Assembly: GCA_016721385.1 (NCBI GenBank)
Contig: JADKIE010000002.1
Coordinates: 372,001-436,000 of the forward strand
From: Chitinophagaceae bacterium
Lineage (GTDB): Bacteria > Bacteroidota > Bacteroidia > Chitinophagales > Chitinophagaceae
DNA: 64,000 nt
Reading direction: 5' to 3'
This document shows positions 49,791-59,825 of the stretch, one piece after another. The number at the start of each line of letters is the position of its first letter. The first letter of the stretch is position 1. The position numbers and the translations under genes were made by a program. The notes under the pieces are model-generated. The model made no database searches, was not told the DNA's origin, and was given only the letters and a program-made list of their open reading frames with translations.

Positions 49791-51338
49791 TTAAAACCAA
49801 CTCTTACTTTTCTTCTTTGTAGTTCGTCCACCAAGGCCTAAGGCACCTAATAAACTGCGTACAATGGTATTACCTGCAGTACGTACCATACTTTTTACGA
49901 TTGTGTTATCGGCTATGGTTTCCAGTGTAGATTTTTCTTCTTTTTTAGAAGATTTTTTTTCTTCTTCCGGCTCTTCCTCTGCGGCGGCTTTTAATTTTGC
50001 GCTAAGTATTTCGTAAGCACTTTCGCTATCTATAACTTGATTATATTTTACTACTAATTTAGATTTTCCTGTAATAGAATCAATTTCTCCATCGGTTAAT
50101 ACATCCATACGGCTACGTGGTGCACAAAGCATTACATGTGCCAGCGGTGTAGGAATACCTTTTTCGTTAAGCATAGTTACCAAAGCCTCGCCAATACCTA
50201 ATTGTGTAATTAAATCTTCGGTTTTGTAAAATGCAGTTTCGGGGTAATTTTCTGCAGTTTGCTTTATTACTTTTCTGTCGGCAGCGGTAAATGCCCGTAA
50301 CGCATGTTGTACTTTTAAGCCTAATTGCCCAAGCACACTAGCCGGCACGTCCATTGGGTTTTGTGTACAAAAGAAAATACCAATACCTTTTGATCGTATT
50401 AATTTTATGATAGTTTCAATTTGCTGTAATAAAGCTTCACTTGCTTCCTGAAAAATTAAATGAGCTTCGTCAATAAACATTACCAGTTTGGGTTTTTCCA
50501 TATCACCTTCCTCGGGGCAGCTGGCATATAACTCTGCCAGTAATTGCAGCATAAAGGTTGAAAAAAGTTTGGGCTTATCCTGTAAATCGGTAACTCGTAA
50601 TATATTTATCATTCCACGGCCATCATCGTTTATTCGCATTAAATCATCTACCTCAAAACTTTTTTCGCCAAAGAAAATATCTGCACCTTGTTGTTGCAAC
50701 TCTATTACCTTTCGTAAAATTGTGCCAGTACTTGTTGTAGATATTTTTCCATAGGTTTTTTCAATCTCTGCCTTTCCTTCATCGCCTATATATTGCAATA
50801 CTTTTATAAAATCTTTTAAATCTAATAAAGGCAATTGCGTATCATCGCAGTATTTAAAAATCATAGCAACTACACCACCTTGTGTATCATTTAAACCCAA
50901 TATCTTACTTAATAACACGGGACCAAACTCACTTACCGTTGCTCTTAAATGCACACCTTTTTGGCCTGTAAGTGTCATTATCTCGGCAGGAAAAAGCGAT
51001 GGCTTATACTCCATGTTAAGCTTAGTATATCTATCTTTTACTTTATCGTTTGTAGCACCTTCGGCAGCAATGCCACTTAAATCTCCTTTAATATCCATTA
51101 ACAAAACCGGCACACTGTTATCGCTTAAAAACTCACTCATCATTTGCAGGGTTTTGGTTTTACCTGTACCTGTTGCACCTGCAATTAATCCATGGCGATT
51201 CATGGTTTTTAAAGGCAAATTAATAACCGCTTCGGGCACAACCATTCCGTCTAAAACAGCAGCACCTATCTTTACATTTTCGCCTTTAAACGTATAGCCT
51301 TCGGCAATAGCTTGTATAAATTCTTCTTTACTGGGCAT
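49791..51338 (-). CDS. HerA-like C-terminal-domain ATPase (DUF853)
   Basis: 515 residues. Walker A IAGATGTGKTKTLQMMSEFL, Walker B VMFIDEAHLIFQEAS, sensor FCTQNPMDVPASVLGQLG. DUF853 proteins are P-loop ATPases related to the archaeal DNA-end-processing helicase HerA. The C-terminus (SKKEEKSTLETIADNTIVKS, then a Gly/Lys end) is variable. No NurA-type nuclease gene is nearby, so the HerA/NurA pathway is not indicated here. Intact. Promoter not recognised. Confidence 0.85.
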   Translation of the reverse strand: MPSKEEFIQAIAEGYTFKGENVKIGAAVLDGMVVPEAVINLPLKTMNRHGLIAGATGTGKTKTLQMMSEFLSDNSVPVLLMDIKGDLSGIAAEGATNDKVKDRYTKLNMEYKPSLFPAEIMTLTGQKGVHLRATVSEFGPVLLSKILGLNDTQGGVVAMIFKYCDDTQLPLLDLKDFIKVLQYIGDEGKAEIEKTYGKISTTSTGTILRKVIELQQQGADIFFGEKSFEVDDLMRINDDGRGMINILRVTDLQDKPKLFSTFMLQLLAELYASCPEEGDMEKPKLVMFIDEAHLIFQEASEALLQQIETIIKLIRSKGIGIFFCTQNPMDVPASVLGQLGLKVQHALRAFTAADRKVIKQTAENYPETAFYKTEDLITQLGIGEALVTMLNEKGIPTPLAHVMLCAPRSRMDVLTDGEIDSITGKSKLVVKYNQVIDSESAYEILSAKLKAAAEEEPEEEKKSSKKEEKSTLETIADNTIVKSMVRTAGNTIVRSLLGALGLGGRTTKKKSKSWF

Positions 51339-51441
51339 TGTAATATTTTTTGGAAAGTTACAAACTGCCTTCCATATTTTGCATACTATCTACCACTTAT
51401 CAAAAAATTGCTAAATCTTTTTTAACAAATTAATTACTAAG

Positions 51442-51470
51442 TACATTTGTAGCTATAAATTGTACAAATG
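51442..51470 (+). promoter_or_regulatory. candidate promoter with operator upstream of the M16 operon
   Basis: TACATTTG (51442-51449) matches the -7 consensus TAnnTTTG. It overlaps CATTTGTA (51444-51451), which has a perfect inverted copy TACAAATG at 51463-51470. The expected transcript start would lie inside this palindrome. Confidence 0.4.
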
Positions 51471-51552
51471 AAATAAGCCATACCTGCTGTTGATATTATT
51501 TTCAACAATCTAATGGCGAGTTACATCTGACTAAATCAAAAAATATAAACTG

Positions 51553-52862
51553 ATGAAAAAAGGAATTATCGCTTTCTCCCTTTTGGGAGCCTGTATTTCT
51601 GTAACGGCACAAAAAGTGGCTTTTACAGAATATAACTTAAAAAACGGATTACATGTTGTGCTGCATCAGGATAAATCGGCGCCGGTTGTGGCCGTTTCTG
51701 TAATGTACCATGTAGGTAGTAAAGACGAGCAAACCAACAGAACAGGCTTTGCTCACTTTTTTGAACATCTTCTTTTTGAAGGCTCAAAAAATATTAAAAG
51801 AGGTGAGTTTATGAAAATTGTTAGCGCCAATGGCGGACAAAACAATGCAAACACATCTCAAGACAGAACGTTTTATTACGAGGTTTTTCCAAGCAACCAG
51901 TTAGAAACAGGGTTATGGTTAGAGAGCGAAAGAATGCTGCAGCCTGTAATTAACGAAATAGGTGTAAAAACTCAAAACGAAGTGGTAAAAGAAGAAAAAC
52001 GTTTACGTGTAGATAACCAACCTTATGGCAATTTTGCATCGGAAGTGTTAAAACGTTTGTTTACCAAACACCCTTATACCTGGGTGCCTATTGGCAGCAT
52101 GGAGCATTTAGATGCTGCAACACTGGCCGAGTTTCAGGCATTTAATAAAAAGTTTTATGTGCCCAATAATGCCTGCCTTGTAATTGCCGGCGATATTGAT
52201 ATTGCCAAAACAAAAACTTTGGTAGAGGCCTATTTTGGCGAAGTACCAAAAGGTGCTCCGGTTGTAAAAGCAAAATACGTAGAGCAACCTATTACCAAAC
52301 AAATTGTTGATACAGCTTACGACAACAATATTCAAATACCTGCAATAATTACTGCTTACCGTATACCCGGTATGACAAGTAAAGAATCTAAAATGTTAGA
52401 AATGGCTTCGGCTGTGCTTAGCCGTGGCAATAGTAGCCGCATGTACAAAAAATGGTTGATGATAAAAAGAATTCATTACAGGTAGGTTCGTTTAACTATG
52501 CCTTAGAAGATTATGGCGCCTATTTTATGTATGCTTTACCCAATAACGAAACCGCATTAGATACATTAGTAAACGATATGGACGAAGAAATTGTAAAGCT
52601 GCAAAAAACATTAATAAGTGATGACGAGTTTATTAAATTACGTAACCAGTTTGAAAACGAATTTGTTGATAAAAACAATCGTATGCTTGGCGTTGCAGAG
52701 AATTTGGCAGATGGTTATACTTTTTACAAAAACACCAACAACATTAATACAGAGTTAGACGAAATAAGAAAAATAACCAAACAAGACATTCAGAATGTTG
52801 CAAAAAAATATTTAAATAAAAATCAAAGAGTGTTATTGTATTATCTACCTAAAAAAGGATAA
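51553..52862 (+). CDS. M16 family zinc peptidase, catalytic subunit (frameshifted)
   Basis: Signal peptide (GIIAFSLLGACISVTAQ) and an M16 peptidase with the inverted zinc motif HxxEH in RTGFAHFFEHLLFEGSKN, plus the downstream metal Glu region NEVVKEEKRLRVDN. A slip near 52465-52475 (RMYKKWLM versus RMYKKMVDDKKNSLQ) joins a second frame (VGSFNYALEDYGAYFMYALP) to the C-terminal domain. About 436 residues. Paired with the non-catalytic M16 subunit 43 nt downstream, so they probably form a periplasmic heterodimer like other paired M16 peptidases. Confidence 0.9.
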
Positions 52863-52904
52863 TAAACTGGTCAATCTTATTAAAACAACAGAAAAAATTT
52901 AAAC

Positions 52905-54998
52905 ATGAAAAAATTAATAATAGTAGCATTTGCCGGTTTATTTATGCAACAAGGCATTGCTCAAATTAAAATAGACAGATCAAAAAAACCTAAGGCAGGC
53001 GCAGCGCCGGTTATATCAATAAAAGACCCGGCCATTTTTAATTTAGCAAATGGCATGACGGTTATAGTAGTAGAAAACCACAAATTACCCAAAGTAAGTG
53101 CTACTTTAAATATAGATGCAGGCCCAATAAAAGAAGGAACTAAAGCCGGTGTAATGGACTTAATGGGGCAAATGCTTGGCGAAGGAACTACCAATATGCA
53201 AAAAGATAAATTTGACGAAGCTGTTGATGGTATTGGTGCAGATGTTAGTCTTTATTCAAGCGGTGGTTCGGCATCTGCCCTTAGCCGCTATTTTGAAAAA
53301 GCAGTTATGCTTATGGCCGATGGTTTGCAACACCCGTCTTTTCCGGAAGATGCATTTAAAAAATTACAAACACAAACTATTACAGGTTTAAAATCATCCG
53401 AAAAAAGTGCAAAGGCAATTGCCGACAGGGTAACCACTGCATTAATGTATGGCAAAAACACAGCTATGGGTGAGTTTACCACCGAGGAAAGTGTAAAAGC
53501 ATTAACCCTGGCAGATGTTAAAGAAGTATATCAAAATTATATTACGCCATCTCGTAGCTATTTAACTTTTGTTGGCGATATTACACCTGTAGCTGCTAAA
53601 GCCTTAGCCGAAAAAGCTTTTGGAAAATGGGCAGGAAAAAAATTGGAGTTACCTGCTGTACCTCTTGCCCCTAATCCTGAAAAAACAGAGATTGATTTTG
53701 TGGATTTACCAACTGCTGTGCAGGGCGAATTAAGTGTGGGTAATGTAATTTACAACCCATTAAGCAATCCTGATTATCATGCACTAATTGTAGCCAATAA
53801 TATTTTAGGCGGCGGAGCCGAGGCTAAATTATTTATGAATTTAAGAGAAAAACATGGCTTTACTTATGGCAGTTACTCTAACGTAGGCAACAGCCGTTTT
53901 CAAAGTTTATTTAAAGCCGGTGCTGCTGTACGTACCGAAAAAGTAGATAGCGCCGTAAACGAAATGTTTAAAGAAATTTTAAACATGAGAGATGGTAAAG
54001 TAACCGACGAAGAATTGGCAACTGTAAAAGCAAAATACAATGGCTCATTTGCATTGGGTATGGAAAACCCCGCCACTGCTGCAACCTATGCATCAAACAT
54101 ATTAATTAATAATTTACCTAAAGATTTTTACCGCACTTTTTTACAAAAAATAAATGCGGTAACTATTGATGATGTAAAAAGAGTTTCGGGCAAATATTTT
54201 AACGAAACCAACTCCCGAATTGTAATTGTAGGTAATGGTAAAAAAATATTGCCGGCATTAATGCGTTTAGGTTTTCCTATAAAAAAATACGACAAATTTG
54301 CCGAGCCGGTTGCAGATGCACCACAACAAGTTGATGTAAAGCAAACGGCAACAAATACCGATGCTATATCTGCCTATTCGGTAATTGAAAGTTACATTAA
54401 GGCAATTGGCGGTAAGGCTGAGGTTGAAAAAGTAACGTCTGTTTCATCTACCCTAACTATGGAAGCATTTGGCCGTTCGTTTGAAGGCACAGACAAACGC
54501 ATGAACCCAAATAAAAGCGTAACCGAAGTTAAAATGGGCGCTATGACGGTAATGAAAAGTGTATTTGATGGCACAATAGGCTACCAAAGCCAAATGGGTA
54601 AAAAAACCGATATGGATTTAGATGAAGTAAAAGAAGCACAGGATGAAAAAGGTGTAATACCACAATTGTTTTACAATGGCGCCAATTACAAAACCGAATA
54701 TGTAGGTACCGGCAAAATTGGCGACGAGGCTACTTATCGTTTAAAAGTTGTAATGCCAAGTGGCCGTACATCTGTACAGGAATACAGTATAAAAACAGGT
54801 TTATTGTTGCATGAAGAAACTACCAGCAAGCAACAAGGCGCCGATATACCTGTAATAATTGATTATAAAGATTACCGTAAAGTGGGCAATATTATGATGC
54901 CTTTTGAAATTACCCGTAACGCCGGCGGGCAAGAAATACCACTTAAGTTTACTGCTATTAAAATTAATGAAGGCGTAAGTGATATTGATTTTAAATAA
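52905..54998 (+). CDS. M16 family protein lacking zinc motif, with LolA-like C-terminal domain
   Basis: 697 residues, signal peptide (LIIVAFAGLFMQQGIAQ), two M16-like modules, but HxxEH is replaced by GVMDLMGQMLGEGTTN, so the protein cannot be catalytic by the M16 mechanism. The second module keeps substrate-binding landmarks (REKHGFTYGSYSNVGNSR). From about residue 480 there is an additional domain (AYSVIESYIKAIGGKAEVEK, FEGTDKRMNPNKSVTEVKMG, MPFEITRNAGGQEIPLKF) resembling outer-membrane lipoprotein-sorting (LolA-like) folds. Intact and in an operon with the catalytic partner. Confidence 0.9.
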   Translation: MKKLIIVAFAGLFMQQGIAQIKIDRSKKPKAGAAPVISIKDPAIFNLANGMTVIVVENHKLPKVSATLNIDAGPIKEGTKAGVMDLMGQMLGEGTTNMQKDKFDEAVDGIGADVSLYSSGGSASALSRYFEKAVMLMADGLQHPSFPEDAFKKLQTQTITGLKSSEKSAKAIADRVTTALMYGKNTAMGEFTTEESVKALTLADVKEVYQNYITPSRSYLTFVGDITPVAAKALAEKAFGKWAGKKLELPAVPLAPNPEKTEIDFVDLPTAVQGELSVGNVIYNPLSNPDYHALIVANNILGGGAEAKLFMNLREKHGFTYGSYSNVGNSRFQSLFKAGAAVRTEKVDSAVNEMFKEILNMRDGKVTDEELATVKAKYNGSFALGMENPATAATYASNILINNLPKDFYRTFLQKINAVTIDDVKRVSGKYFNETNSRIVIVGNGKKILPALMRLGFPIKKYDKFAEPVADAPQQVDVKQTATNTDAISAYSVIESYIKAIGGKAEVEKVTSVSSTLTMEAFGRSFEGTDKRMNPNKSVTEVKMGAMTVMKSVFDGTIGYQSQMGKKTDMDLDEVKEAQDEKGVIPQLFYNGANYKTEYVGTGKIGDEATYRLKVVMPSGRTSVQEYSIKTGLLLHEETTSKQQGADIPVIIDYKDYRKVGNIMMPFEITRNAGGQEIPLKFTAIKINEGVSDIDFK

Positions 54999-55018
54999 AC
55001 TATTTATATAGATGATTG

Positions 55019-55048
55019 AAAGCCGCCTTAAATTTGAGGCGGCTTTTT
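55019..55048 (+). terminator. intrinsic terminator of the M16 operon
   Basis: AAAGCCGCCT, 8-nt loop, AGGCGGCTTT followed by TTATTTT, 20 nt past the stop of the second M16 gene. A textbook rho-independent structure. Confidence 0.9.
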
Positions 55049-55118
55049 ATTTTACTGTAATTAAATAATTTATTATTGTTTATCGATAATTTTTATATCT
55101 TTATTAAAAAAAAGAGAT

Positions 55119-55887
55119 ATGAAAACAAAAATTTTGAATATTACAATTCTGATTATTATTTCATTAATAGCCCTTACTTATGTAATAAATCTCACTAATA
55201 CAACTCGTTTCGTAGTCAGTACTTCCCTTTTTAAAGATAGCGTGAATTACCATCAGGCTAATTTTAAATTTCAGCAAATTGGCTTGAATCTTACATCTTC
55301 GGGAAATGGAATTATTAATGACTCTATTGAAACACCTCTTACCAATATTCTCAAATTAAATTATTGGGAAGTATCTGGTTATAATTTAGCCAAAAAAAAG
55401 GAAGATTACTTTATTTATCATACCGACAAAAATCTTAAAACAGTTTTTATCCCATCAAAATATTTTATCGATAATACTTTAATTACGTCACCTGTTTATG
55501 TACACAAATCTGCTACCTATATTAACACTTATAAAATCATAGCAAGTATCTTTGCAATAATTGTACTTATATTGGGTATGCAAGTAATGTTTCATGGTGC
55601 AAAAATTTTACTGGAAATATTTTTTGACAGGCCTTTCACAGATAAAACATTAGCCTGGTTAAAATTTAATTATATAGCAACACTCCTCTTACCCATTATT
55701 ATTTGTGTATTTGTATATGTTGAAGGGCTGATTAACATGCATCACTTTAATTCAGAAGTTCATTTTGGCTTTTTAAAATTTTTTGAAGCATATAAAGGCT
55801 CTTGGATTTTTGCTTTTGTTTCTTATTGCTTATACAAGTTTTGATAAAGGCTATTATTTTACAAAAGAACAAGCCTTAACCATATAA
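55119..55887 (+). CDS. DUF2975 membrane protein (C-terminal frameshift)
   Basis: Four hydrophobic helices in a DUF2975 layout: ITILIIISLIALTYVINL, IIASIFAIIVLILGMQVMFH, FNYIATLLLPIIICVFVYVE and WIFAFVSYCLY. The frame stops at 55844; a shift at about 55838 gives SFDKGYYFTKEQALTI, a typical family C-terminus, with a stop at 55887, one nt before the XRE start. DUF2975 proteins pair with a small XRE regulator and may modulate it at the membrane. Tight coupling here supports that. Function unknown. Confidence 0.75.
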
Positions 55888-55888
55888 C

Positions 55889-56122
55889 ATGCCCATCGTT
55901 GTAAATTTAGATGTAATGTTGGCAAGGCGTAAAATGAGCCTTACAGAGCTTAGCGAAAAAGTGGGTATTACCATTACCAATTTAAGCATTTTAAAAAGCG
56001 GTAAAGCCAAAGCTGTCAGGTTTTCTACGCTGGAAGAAATATGTAAAATACTGGAATGCCAGCCCGGCGATATTTTAGAGTATATGACTGACGAAAATCA
56101 TAAAAAATTGATGAGAGAATAA
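55889..56122 (+). CDS. small XRE-type (Cro/C1) regulator
   Basis: 77 residues, a bare helix-turn-helix of the YozG-like class (MLARRKMSLTELSEKVGITI, TNLSILKSGKAKAVRFSTLE, ICKILECQPGDILEYM). Usual partner of DUF2975 proteins. It starts 1 nt after the reconstructed DUF2975 stop, so it is probably translationally coupled. The target promoter is unknown; autoregulation is plausible. Confidence 0.88.
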   Translation: MPIVVNLDVMLARRKMSLTELSEKVGITITNLSILKSGKAKAVRFSTLEEICKILECQPGDILEYMTDENHKKLMRE

Positions 56123-56145
56123 TTTTACACATTACAGCCTTAAGC

Positions 56146-56153
56146 TAATTTTG
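56146..56153 (+). promoter_or_regulatory. candidate -7 box TAATTTTG directly before the peroxidase start
   Basis: Perfect TAnnTTTG match ending 4 nt before the ATG at 56158. If used, the transcript would start at or next to the start codon (leaderless). Confidence 0.4.
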
Positions 56154-56157
56154 CGGC

Positions 56158-57106
56158 ATGAAAATATTTTTTGTTACAGCGCTTTTATTCAGCAGTTTTT
56201 TTATTGTAAGTTTTTCTTTTCAAAATAATAATGCTGCCATTACTACCAAAGCAGCCTTAGGCAAAAAACTTTTTTCCGAAAAAATATTATCAAAAGATTC
56301 TTCGGTTAGCTGTGCCAGTTGCCACAAACCGCAATATGCATTTGCCGATACATCGGCCGTAAGCATGGGCATACAAGGCAAGTTGGGCAACCGTAACACA
56401 CCATCTGTTTTAAACATGAAAAACAGGCCATACTTTTTTTGGGATGGCCGTGCCAAGTCGTTAGAAGAGCAAGCGTTGATGCCTATTGAAAACCCCTATA
56501 GAAATGGGCTTGCCCATTACCGAAGCTGTAGAAAGATTAAATAAATCAAAAGAATATACCGTGTTGTTTAAAAAAATATTTAAACAAACCCCCAATGCAA
56601 AAAATTTAGGGGCAGCTTTTGCAGCATACGAGAGCACTTTGGAAACTGTTGACAGCAAATTTGATGATTGGAGCAATAACTTAAAAAACTTAACTGCACA
56701 AGAAGAAAGAGGCCGCCAACTTTTTGTTGGCGATAAGGCAAAATGTTTTGATTGTCATAGAATGGAAGATTTTACAACAGACGATTTTAAAAATATTGGT
56801 TTATACGACGGGGTTAATTTAACCGACGCAGGTTTATACAACATTACCAAAAAAGAAAGCGATAAAGGAAAATTTAAAATTCCCGGTTTACGCAACATAG
56901 CTGTAACAGCGCCTTATATGCACAATGGTATGTTTAAAACGCTGGAAGAAGTGATTGAGTATTATAGCAATCCTAAAAAAATAGTAGCCAATCCTATCAA
57001 TATAGATGCTGCGTTACAAAAACCGCTTAACCTTACCCAAAAAGAAAAAGCAGATTTAGTTGCATTTTTAAAAACACTGACAGATAAAAAATATTCTCAC
57101 AAATAA
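56158..57106 (+). CDS. di-haem cytochrome c peroxidase (frameshifted)
   Basis: Periplasmic reduction of hydrogen peroxide by c-type haems. Signal peptide (FFVTALLFSSFFIVSFSF). First haem site CASCH, with FFWDGRAKSLEEQALMPIENP. A break at about 56505 changes the frame to EMGLPITEAVERLNKSKEY. Second haem site CFDCH with KFKIPGLRNIAVTAPYMHNG, whose Met is a likely axial ligand. About 316 residues, slightly short for the MauG/CcpA class but with both haems. The closest neighbours are regulators, so the electron donor is not visible. Confidence 0.88.
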
Positions 57107-57257
57107 TTTCGTGCCCGCCGATTACGGTGTTAACGCAGAAAAAATATGCGCCATTTGTGTAATCGCCGGAATAAAAACCACCTTTAACAAAAAATTAGGC
57201 ACTATATTCGCTATAGATAAAATGATTTAATTTTATTTGTATAAAACCACTAAAATA
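57107..57257. other. short intergenic region with a weak inverted repeat
   Basis: CGATTAC (57119-57125) and GTAATCG (57159-57165) could form a 7-bp stem. No promoter box was recognised and no gene seen. Confidence 0.3.
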
Positions 57258-57953
57258 ATGGAAGCAGCAAAACCGCAAATACTACTATGTGAGGATGATA
57301 ACAACCTTGGCATGGTATTAAAAAATTACCTGGAGTTAAATGATTACGATGTAACCTTAGAAAGAGATGGCCGCCTTGGTTTAGCCGCTTTTCAAAGAGA
57401 GAAATTTGATATTTGTTTGCTTGATGTAATGATGCCCAATATGGATGGCTTTACATTGGCAGAAGAAATAAGAGATATAAACCCCGATGTGCCTTTATTT
57501 TTCCTTAGTGCAAAAACCATGAAGGATGATATTATACAAGGCTATAAATTAGGCGCCGATGATTATATTACAAAACCTTTTGACAGCGAAGTGTTATTGC
57601 ACAAAATAAAAGCCATATTAAAACGCAACGAAGAAATGCACCGTGAAGAAGTGAATGCAGAGTTTGATTTAGGCAAATACCATTTTAACCCTCGTTTAAG
57701 AGAGTTGACCTTTGATGGTAAAGTACAAGTTCTTTCGCCAAAAGAAAACGAATTACTTAAAATGCTTAGCGAATACAAAAACGATTTGCTTAGCCGAGAA
57801 ATTGCATTAAAGAAAATTTGGGGCAGCGATACTTATTTTAATGGCCGCAGTATGGATGTGTACATTGCCAAGCTACGCAAATATTTAAAAGAAGATAGCG
57901 ATATAGAAATTGTAAATATTCATGGCAATGGATTTAGGTTGGTATCGCCATAA
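57258..57953 (+). CDS. OmpR-family response regulator
   Basis: DNA-binding two-component regulator. Receiver with acidic pair CEDDNNLG, phosphoacceptor in CLLDVMMPNMDGFTL and the Lys in DYITKPFDSEV. The C-terminal winged helix has LSPKENELLKMLSEYKNDLL and YIAKLRKYLKEDSDIEIVNI. About 231 residues from the ATG at 57258; a TTG at 57237 would add seven residues. Resembles the RprY-like regulators of Bacteroidota. No kinase gene adjoins; ruvB follows convergently. Intact. Confidence 0.9.
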   Translation: MEAAKPQILLCEDDNNLGMVLKNYLELNDYDVTLERDGRLGLAAFQREKFDICLLDVMMPNMDGFTLAEEIRDINPDVPLFFLSAKTMKDDIIQGYKLGADDYITKPFDSEVLLHKIKAILKRNEEMHREEVNAEFDLGKYHFNPRLRELTFDGKVQVLSPKENELLKMLSEYKNDLLSREIALKKIWGSDTYFNGRSMDVYIAKLRKYLKEDSDIEIVNIHGNGFRLVSP

Positions 57954-57961
57954 ATTATTAT

Positions 57962-58996
57962 CTAACTAAATAACGTATTACCGGTGCCGCCTTTGTGCGG
58001 CACTTTTCCTAAGTGCCTGTAGGCTTTTTCGGTAACTTCTCTTCCCCGTGGTGTACGCATTATAAAGCCTTCTTGTATTAAAAATGGTTCGTACACCTCT
58101 TCCAGTGTTCCGGTTTCCTCGCCAACGGCAGTTGCAATGGTAGTAATGCCAACGGGCCCGCCTTTAAATTTATCAATAATAGCTGTTAGAATCCTGTTAT
58201 CCATTTCATCTAATCCATACTCATCTACATTAAGTGCTTTTAAAGCATGTTGTGTAATGCCTAAATCTATAACACCATTACCTATTACTTGTGCAAAATC
58301 TCTTACCCTGCGTAACAAACCATTAGCAATACGTGGTGTACCCCGGCTTCGGCCGGCAATTTCGGCAGCAGCATCACTGGTAATTTTTGTGCCTAAAATT
58401 TTTGCACTTCGCAGTAAAATATTTTTAAGTGTAACGGCATCGTAATATTCCAACCTGCTTTTTATTGCAAACCTAGATAGTAAAGGAGCAGTTAATAAAC
58501 CACTACGTGTGGTTGCCCCAATTAATGTAAACGGGTTTAAGTTTAGCTGTACACTTCTGGCATTTGGCCCGCTGTCAATCATAATATCTATGCGGTAATC
58601 TTCCATAGCAGCATACAAATATTCCTCTACCACTGTACTCAAACGGTGTATTTCATCAATAAACAACACATCGTTGGCTTCTAAATTGGTAAGTAAGCCG
58701 GCAAGGTCGCCTGGCTTTTCAATTACAGGGCCACTGGTTTCCTTAATATTTACACCTAATTCGTTGGCTACAATTCGGCTAAGTGTTGTTTTTCCCAAGC
58801 CTGGCGGGCCATGAAAAAGTATATGATCTAACGCTTCTCCCCTTTGTTTGGCTGCTTTTATAAAAATGGTAATGTTTTCAATAATTTGTAATTGGCCGCT
58901 AAAGTCGTTTATAACACTTGGGCGAATATTATTTTCAAAAGCAGCATCAGCAGCTGATAAGTTTTCTTTATCGTTATTTAAATTGGGGTTAGCCAT
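57962..58996 (-). CDS. ruvB: Holliday junction ATP-dependent helicase RuvB
   Basis: Branch-migration motor of the RuvABC resolvasome. 344 residues: Walker A ILFHGPPGLGKTTLSRIVA, Walker B VLFIDEIHRLSTVVEEYLY, the sensor motif ATTRSGLLTAPLLSRF and the C-terminal winged helix TGTLEEVYEPFLIQEGFIMR. An acidic N-terminal extension precedes the RuvB start (LRPSVINDFSGQ). Intact, with neither ruvA nor ruvC nearby. It converges with the response regulator upstream, 8 nt apart. Confidence 0.95.
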   Translation of the reverse strand: MANPNLNNDKENLSAADAAFENNIRPSVINDFSGQLQIIENITIFIKAAKQRGEALDHILFHGPPGLGKTTLSRIVANELGVNIKETSGPVIEKPGDLAGLLTNLEANDVLFIDEIHRLSTVVEEYLYAAMEDYRIDIMIDSGPNARSVQLNLNPFTLIGATTRSGLLTAPLLSRFAIKSRLEYYDAVTLKNILLRSAKILGTKITSDAAAEIAGRSRGTPRIANGLLRRVRDFAQVIGNGVIDLGITQHALKALNVDEYGLDEMDNRILTAIIDKFKGGPVGITTIATAVGEETGTLEEVYEPFLIQEGFIMRTPRGREVTEKAYRHLGKVPHKGGTGNTLFS

Positions 58997-59022
58997 GTTG
59001 TAAAAATAGATGTTTTTTTTAT

Positions 59023-59057
59023 AAGGGTTGCCAACCTCTGAAAGGTTAGCAACCCTT
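59023..59057. terminator. inverted repeat upstream of ruvB
   Basis: AAGGGTTGC and AACCT arms pair with AGGTT and GCAACCCTT across a short loop with one-base interruptions. It lies between the ruvB start and the OmpA stop, just downstream of the second hairpin on the minus strand. Confidence 0.4.
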
Positions 59058-59069
59058 TAATAAACAAAA

Positions 59070-59095
59070 AGCCCCTTGGTAAAAACCAAAGGGCT
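59070..59095 (-). terminator. terminator of the OmpA/DUF937 unit
   Basis: AGCCC-TTGGT with ACCAA-GGGCT, one mismatch and an AAAA loop; on the minus strand the stem is followed by TTTTTGTTTA. It is 20 nt past the OmpA stop. Confidence 0.7.
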
Positions 59096-59115
59096 AAAAA
59101 AACTTAATTAAAAAA

Positions 59116-59825
59116 CTATTTTTGAGAAACTTTGCAAGCAACTTTTCTGTCTCTTGCCATACCTTCTTTATCAGTAATTGCAGCTTTAGCAAATTCTGAA
59201 CCGTAACCTACCGCTTCTACAATTTGATCTGCTTTAGCGCCGGCAGCAATAATATCAGCCTTTACTTTACTAGCTCTTGCCTGAGATAATGCTTTATTTT
59301 TTGCAGCATCGCCACTTGCATCTGTATAACCACCTATCTTAATTTTTACATTAGGATATGCTTTTAAAATTGCACCTGCATTTTTTACCTGAGCCTCTGC
59401 AGTACCTGCATAAATTGTTTTACCAGATACAAATTGTACATTATGTAAATCGAACCAGTTAGCTTTTTTATTTACTGTATCAATTGTACCAGTTTTAATA
59501 AAGTTAACTAATGTGTTTTCCAAACCATTTGTAGCAACACCGCTTAATTTAACGCCACCAGGTAATTCCAAATCCATTGGAGCACCTAAATCGTAACTAA
59601 CTAAGCCAGAAACAGTATCAACCGTTACTTTTGGTAAAGCAACAGTAGCATCTGTACCGGTAGTTGTTGTACTTTCTGTACCTGTAGTTGTTGTACCGGT
59701 TGTAGCATGTAAAGTATCTGTACCTGTGCCACCTACATCACCTTTTTACCGCAACCATCTTTAGTAAAATACCAAACGCCTGCAGCTAATAAGCCTAAAA
59801 GCAATAATGGCAATAAAAATTTCAT
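59116..59825 (-). CDS. OmpA-domain protein (frameshifted; possibly fused to DUF937)
   Basis: ATG 59825 with one membrane helix (FLLPLLLLGLLAAGVWYF). One base added to the T5 at 59743-59747 joins GCGKKGDVGG to a Thr-rich linker and a C-terminal OmpA peptidoglycan-binding domain (NAGAILKAYPNVKIKIGGYT, DASGDAAKNKALSQARASKV). The ATG lies inside the DUF937 stop (ATGA overlap). A single added G in the overlap would fuse both frames (KAGGAMKFLLPLL), the arrangement I expect for many relatives. So it may be one gene or a coupled pair. Confidence 0.8.
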
